Below are positions 41,160 through 44,714 of a DNA stretch of 44,714 nt, in pieces (positions within the stretch are counted from its first letter, which is position 1; every line of letters begins with the position of its first letter). Below the pieces are notes generated by a model. It searched no databases and had not been told where the DNA came from. It worked only from the letters and a program-made list of their open reading frames with translations. Position numbers and translations under genes: made by a program. Where the stretch lies: positions 1-44,714 of the forward strand of contig JAZSIU010000065.1 in the NCBI GenBank assembly GCA_045533955.1, in the 5' to 3' direction. The stretch is from HGM04593 sp045533955 (GTDB lineage Bacteria > Bacteroidota > Bacteroidia > Bacteroidales > Bacteroidaceae).

Positions 41160-42506
41160 TTATTGCTCTCGTCCGAGCAGATGTGCTTCGGCTTTGTCGA
41201 TGCGCTCAAAGTCCATACTGTGGTAGATGCTCTCCATAAACTCTGTTATCTGTTCGTTGCACAGATTGCCGATGCTGCCCTCGTGTGTGTGGCGTATGTT
41301 CTTGTCGGCGCGGAATGTGCCGGCCTCAATCTCGAGGCCTACCTTTTTGTAGGCGTCGCGGAAGGGCAGGCCTTCGGCTGCCAGACGATTCACTTCCTCG
41401 ACGCTGAACATCGCATCGTAGCGCGGATCGTCGAGGATGTGCTCGTTGACCTCGATGCGCTCTATTATGTAGTTGGCCATACGCAGGCACTCTTTAATTT
41501 GGTCGAATGCGGGCAGGAAGACCTCTTTTATCATCTGAAGGTCGCGGAAGTATCCTACGGGTAGGTTGTTCATTATCAGGGTGATGTCGGTGGGTAGTGC
41601 TTGCAGGCGATTGCACTTTGCACGCAGCAGCTCAAAGACGTCGGGGTTCTTCTTGTGGGGCATTATGCTGCTGCCTGTGGTGCACTCGGCGGGCAGTCTC
41701 ACAAAACCGAAATTCTGCGAGTTGAACATACAGGCGTCGAAGGCCATTTTGGATAGTGTGCCGGCTACGCTCGCAAGGGCGTAGGCTACGTTGCGCTCGC
41801 ATTTTCCGCGTCCCATCTGTGCATACACGACATTGTAGTTCATTGTGTCGAATGCCATAAGGTTGGTGGTTAGGGTGCGGTCGAGGGGGAACGACGAGCC
41901 GTATCCGGCGGCCGAGCCCAATGGGTTGCGGTTGCACATACGATAGGCTGCCTGAAGAAAGAGCATATCATCGGCGAGGCTCTCGGCGTAGGCGCCGAAC
42001 CATAGTCCGAACGACGAGGGCATTGCCACTTGAAGATGGGTGTATCCGGGCATAAGCACCTCTTTGTGGCGGTTGCTTTGCGCTATAAGGCTGTCGAAGA
42101 GTTGTTTGACGGCCTCGCACACGAGGCGCAACTCGTGGCGGGTGAATAGCTTGAGGTCGAGCAGCACTTGGTCGTTGCGCGAGCGTCCGCTGTGTATCTT
42201 TTTGCCGGTGTCGCCCAACTTGCGGGTGAGCATAAGCTCTACTTGTGAGTGTACGTCCTCGACTCCCTCTTCGATGGTAAATTCTCCTTTCTCGGCAAGG
42301 GTGTATATCTCGCGCAGCTCGTCGTGAAGCTCTTTTGTCTCTTGCTCGCTGAGCATTCCTATTTTGCACAGCATTGCGCTGTGGGCAATGGAGCCTATAA
42401 TGTCGTATCGGGCCAGCAGTAGGTCGAGCTCGCGGTCTTTGCCCACTGTGAAGCGTTCAATCTCGGGGGTTACTGTGCAGTTCTTCTCCCAAAGTTTTTT
42501 TGCCAT
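41160..42506 (-). CDS. argH: Argininosuccinate lyase
   Basis: Splits argininosuccinate into arginine and fumarate, the last step of arginine synthesis. The 448-residue product has the family length. The signature GSSIMPHKKNPD, with the catalytic serine, is intact, and SGRSRNDQVLLDLKLF and MPGYTHLQVAMPSSFGLW are also conserved. The start MAKKLWEKN is standard. It follows the SRPBCC gene by about 95 bp, with a hairpin between, so it is probably transcribed separately from pyrE. Confidence 0.97.
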   Translation of the reverse strand: MAKKLWEKNCTVTPEIERFTVGKDRELDLLLARYDIIGSIAHSAMLCKIGMLSEQETKELHDELREIYTLAEKGEFTIEEGVEDVHSQVELMLTRKLGDTGKKIHSGRSRNDQVLLDLKLFTRHELRLVCEAVKQLFDSLIAQSNRHKEVLMPGYTHLQVAMPSSFGLWFGAYAESLADDMLFLQAAYRMCNRNPLGSAAGYGSSFPLDRTLTTNLMAFDTMNYNVVYAQMGRGKCERNVAYALASVAGTLSKMAFDACMFNSQNFGFVRLPAECTTGSSIMPHKKNPDVFELLRAKCNRLQALPTDITLIMNNLPVGYFRDLQMIKEVFLPAFDQIKECLRMANYIIERIEVNEHILDDPRYDAMFSVEEVNRLAAEGLPFRDAYKKVGLEIEAGTFRADKNIRHTHEGSIGNLCNEQITEFMESIYHSMDFERIDKAEAHLLGREQ

Positions 42507-42532
42507 ATTCTGTTTTTTTATTCAATGATTGA

Positions 42533-42570
42533 CACTGCCTGCAAAATTCGATGGGATTTTGCAGGCAGTG
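42533..42570 (-). terminator. Terminator between the SRPBCC gene and argH
   Basis: Arms CACTGCCTGCAAAAT (42533-42547) and ATTTTGCAGGCAGTG (42556-42570) form a perfect 15-bp stem with an 8-nt loop, about 31 bp after the SRPBCC gene stop. Confidence 0.75.
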
Positions 42571-42601
42571 TGTTGTTCTATTTTATTGTGGGACAATATT
42601 T

Positions 42602-43012
42602 TTAGTATTGTACCGCCGACAATGTGTCGGCTATCTTCTCGAGCCCTTCTTTCAGTGGTTTCTCAATCATTCCGCGCAGCATAAAATTAAGCTCGGCTTT
42701 TGCTACTACGCGCATTTTGGATGCTTCGCTGCCGTCGGGAATAATCTGTATCCACATATTTATGGGGATGGGCGAACCTACGGCTTCGAATTTTATGCAT
42801 TTGGGCTCTTCGCGCTCTACTACTCTTATTGTTACCTTACCAATGGGGGGAACATCTACTGTTGCTTGGTCGTGGTCGAAAGTAAATTCCTTGACTTTGT
42901 CCTCGGGGAGTTTCCCTTGAAGGGCTGCAAGGTTGTTGAGGTCTTGCAATTTGGAATATACTCGCTCTTGTGAGTAGGGTATCTGTTTTACGCTGCTCTC
43001 GTATTGGCTCAT
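42602..43012 (-). CDS. SRPBCC-family (START-like) protein
   Basis: A 136-residue protein beginning MSQYESSVKQIPYSQERVYS, with alternating strands and a long C-terminal helix (MIEKPLKEGLEKIADTLS) as in the helix-grip SRPBCC fold, which makes a pocket for hydrophobic ligands. The ligand is unknown. It is 6 bp from the pyrE stop; the order pyrE - SRPBCC - argH recurs in Bacteroidales, as far as I recall, so it is likely a housekeeping gene coupled to pyrE. Confidence 0.8.
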   Translation of the reverse strand: MSQYESSVKQIPYSQERVYSKLQDLNNLAALQGKLPEDKVKEFTFDHDQATVDVPPIGKVTIRVVEREEPKCIKFEAVGSPIPINMWIQIIPDGSEASKMRVVAKAELNFMLRGMIEKPLKEGLEKIADTLSAVQY

Positions 43013-43018
43013 AAGGGG

Positions 43019-43663
43019 TTATTTTAGGTCGTTTCTCCACTCCGAGGGGTTGGCGCGCCACTCTTTGAGTGTGGGCATTACATCCTCGGTGATGTATCCG
43101 GTTGCTTTTGCTGCCTCGAGCACCGACTCGTAATCGGTAAGGGTTATGAGCTTTACGCCTGCTTTGGCAAAGGCCTCCTCGGCAACGCTGAATCCGTATG
43201 TGAACGATGCTACCATTCCTATTACCTCGACGCCTGCTGCGCGCAGTGCCTCGACGGCTCTGAGGCTGCTGAGGCCTGTCGATACAAGGTCTTCTACCAC
43301 AATTACTTTGGCACCGGGCTGAACATCACCCTCGATAAGGTTGCCAAGGCCGTGGTCTTTGGCCGATGAACGTACATATACGAAGGGTTTACCAAGCTCC
43401 TCTGCGACAAGGGCGCCCTGTGCAATGGCGCCTGTTGCAACGCCGGCAACGGTGTCGGCCTCGGGGAATTCCTCGAGGATGAGATTGGCAAGGCCCAGCT
43501 TGACGCGTGTGCGGAGTTCGGGGAACGAGAGGGTCTTGCGGTTGTCGCAATAGAATGGAGACTTCCAGCCTGATGCCCAAGTGAAAGGCTGTTCGGGCTG
43601 TAATTTTACTGCCTTGATTTTCAGCAGCTCGGCTGCCAAAATAACTTTTGATTTGTTTGACAT
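43019..43663 (-). CDS. pyrE: Orotate phosphoribosyltransferase
   Basis: Joins orotate and PRPP to give orotidine monophosphate in pyrimidine synthesis. The product from MSNKSKVILA is 214 residues; an upstream ATG at 43720 would add 19 unconserved residues. Orotate- and PRPP-binding segments are intact: FTWASGWKSPFYCDNR near residue 27, VAGVATGAIAQGALVAEELG, and the PRPP loop VIVVEDLVSTGLSSL near 123. The following SRPBCC gene starts 6 bp later. Confidence 0.97.
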   Translation of the reverse strand: MSNKSKVILAAELLKIKAVKLQPEQPFTWASGWKSPFYCDNRKTLSFPELRTRVKLGLANLILEEFPEADTVAGVATGAIAQGALVAEELGKPFVYVRSSAKDHGLGNLIEGDVQPGAKVIVVEDLVSTGLSSLRAVEALRAAGVEVIGMVASFTYGFSVAEEAFAKAGVKLITLTDYESVLEAAKATGYITEDVMPTLKEWRANPSEWRNDLK

Positions 43664-43772
43664 ATTGTTGTGTTTTTTAAGTTTTTTTCTGCTACATAGG
43701 TTTATTGCGCGAATATACATCTATTTTGTTTAAATATGTGTCGCGGCGAATAAAAAGTTTTTTCTTGGGACA

Positions 43773-44117
43773 CTATTTTGTCTGTGTGTAGCCCTCTTTT
43801 AGCAGAATTTCGACTATTTTTTGTTTAAAATCGCCTTGAACGAGTATCTCGCCGTCTTTTGTCGTTCCGCCTACGCCGCAGCGGGTTTTTAAGAGGCGAC
43901 CGAGAGCTTTAAGGTCGTCGTCGGTGCCTGTGAAATTCTTGACGAGGGTTACGGTCTTTCCGCCTCGATGGTTCTTCTCGATGCTTACGCGCAGCTTCTG
44001 CTGTTGCTTGGGCAGAGTGGCAAATTCCTCCTTTTCATCGGTGGAATATTGAAAATCGGGGTTGGTGGAATAGACTATGTTGAGCCTCTCTTTCCAATCG
44101 TTCTTTTTCATAATCAT
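43773..44117 (-). CDS. SUI1/eIF1-family translation factor (YciH type)
   Basis: A 114-residue protein of the bacterial YciH/eIF1 family, which acts on start-codon selection fidelity at the ribosome. The core LRVSIEKNHRGGKTVTLVKNF followed by LKTRCGVGGTTKDGEILVQG is the SUI1 signature. The first 40 residues are variable. Its start overlaps the preceding gene by 4 bp (ATGA), so the two are translationally coupled; that neighbour carries ribosomal L7/L12-like domains, which makes a joint role at the ribosome plausible. Confidence 0.92.
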   Translation of the reverse strand: MIMKKNDWKERLNIVYSTNPDFQYSTDEKEEFATLPKQQQKLRVSIEKNHRGGKTVTLVKNFTGTDDDLKALGRLLKTRCGVGGTTKDGEILVQGDFKQKIVEILLKEGYTQTK

Positions 44118-44714
44118 TTTAAATTTACCGAGCCGCCGGACTGCTCGAGGAGGGCTCTAAGGTCGAGTGCCTCGGACATTGAAAGGTTCTCGGCAATTGT
44201 TACGGGTAGGTTGTTTACTATGCTCTCGGCCTCGTCCTTTGTATAGCCTAAAAGAATGTAGAGGTTCTCGGTCATTTGTTGGCTGTCTTTTACGTTCCAA
44301 AGTTCTATCGAGTAAAGGCCGTTGCCCTCTATTTTGAATGCTCCTTTTCGTGGGGCGGGGGTGTCGCTCTTCTGTGGCTCGGGCTCTGCGGGTGGGGTGT
44401 TCTCTTGGGCGGCAGTTTCAGCTTCTGTTGCGGGCGGGGGTGTATTATCCTTGACAGGGGTAGCCAGTGCTTGAGGCTCTTCCGAGGGGCTCTCTAAGTT
44501 TACCGAGCCGCCGGACTGCTCGAGGAGGGCTCTAAGGTCGAGTGCCTCGGACATTGAAAGGTTCTTGGCAATTGTTACGGGTAGGTTGTTTACTATGCTC
44601 TCGGCCTCGTCCTTTGTATAGCCTAAAAGAATGTAGAGGTTCTCGGTCATTTGTTGGCTGTCTTTTACTTTCCAAAGTTCTATCGAGTAAAGGCCGTTGC
44701 CCTCTATTTTGAAT
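44114..44714 (-). CDS. Protein with tandem L7/L12 C-terminal-domain-like repeats (5' end outside the window)
   Basis: The frame is open to the window edge; an internal Met at 44650 is not the start because coding sequence homologous to the second repeat continues upstream of it. Visible are one complete and one cut copy of a domain of about 65 residues: GLYSIELWNVKDS, then EAESIVNNLPVTIAENLS, then ALDLRALLEQSGGSVNLK. Order, hydrophobic pattern and the closing GGSVNLK parallel the C-terminal domain of ribosomal protein L7/L12, which recruits translation GTPases. A Pro/Thr/Glu-rich linker of about 60 residues separates the copies. The DNA unit is 375 bp and nearly identical between copies. The gene overlaps the SUI1-family gene by 4 bp. 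Confidence 0.7.
   Translation of the reverse strand, partial: FKIEGNGLYSIELWKVKDSQQMTENLYILLGYTKDEAESIVNNLPVTIAKNLSMSEALDLRALLEQSGGSVNLESPSEEPQALATPVKDNTPPPATEAETAAQENTPPAEPEPQKSDTPAPRKGAFKIEGNGLYSIELWNVKDSQQMTENLYILLGYTKDEAESIVNNLPVTIAENLSMSEALDLRALLEQSGGSVNLK
44124..44339. repeat. Direct repeat, copy A of 216 bp
   Basis: Identical at 214 of 216 positions to 44499-44714, at an offset of 375 bp (125 codons). The two differences change amino acids (Glu/Lys and Asn/Lys). It is an in-frame internal duplication of the L7/L12-like gene. Confidence 0.95.
44499..44714. repeat. Direct repeat, copy B of 216 bp, reaching the window edge
   Basis: Partner of 44124-44339. It runs to the last base of the window, so the duplicated unit may continue and further copies may exist. 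Confidence 0.95.

Overview
The window reads as chromosome of a Bacteroidota bacterium, most likely order Bacteroidales; I cannot name the family. Evidence: a sprA gene (type 9 secretion translocon) next to ruvA, the pyrE / SRPBCC / argH order, a FTCD-type histidine-utilisation operon, an S46 dipeptidyl-peptidase, and several promoter-like sites of the Bacteroides -33/-7 type (TTTG, 18-20 bp, TAnnTTTG). All genes run on the minus strand except one large AAA+ ATPase gene (7887-10682, plus).

Layout. 1-7019: partial sprA, ruvA and an ABC exporter. 7020-7886: a long intergenic stretch holding a 193-bp element with terminal inverted repeats. 7887-12789: a CbxX/CfxQ-type AAA+ ATPase converging on an S46 dipeptidyl-peptidase that looks DPP11-like (Asp/Glu specific). 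13179-17309: a thiol-redox group of thioredoxin, a four-domain CoA-disulfide-reductase/rhodanese/TusA/DsrE fusion, and an OxyR-type regulator with both sensor cysteines. 17689-24214: a complete histidine-to-glutamate operon transcribed ftcD-hutU-hutH-hutI, with a strong terminator and a small palindrome in its leader. 24595-26035: a compact cassette of three membrane-anchored candidate peptidoglycan hydrolases (Cys/His, M23, Cys/His). 26142-26227: tRNA-Leu(UAA) with its own promoter and terminator.

26399-40230 is the outstanding region: about 14 kb of co-directional genes encoding three Hanks-type Ser/Thr kinases, one PP2C phosphatase, two FHA proteins, an exported caspase-like protease, a BspA-type leucine-rich-repeat protein, two related acidic EF-hand-like membrane proteins, two small unknown proteins and a stand-alone LytTR regulator. 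One kinase and the phosphatase carry matching C-terminal Sel1-repeat arrays. Three promoter-like sites and one large hairpin divide it into up to three transcription units. I read it as an integrated phospho-signalling system linking the cytoplasm to the envelope and ending in a protease; that function is inference.

40549-44714: a zinc-ribbon lipoprotein followed by housekeeping genes (argH, an SRPBCC protein, pyrE, a SUI1-family factor), ending in a partial gene built from nearly identical tandem repeats that resemble the C-terminal domain of ribosomal protein L7/L12.
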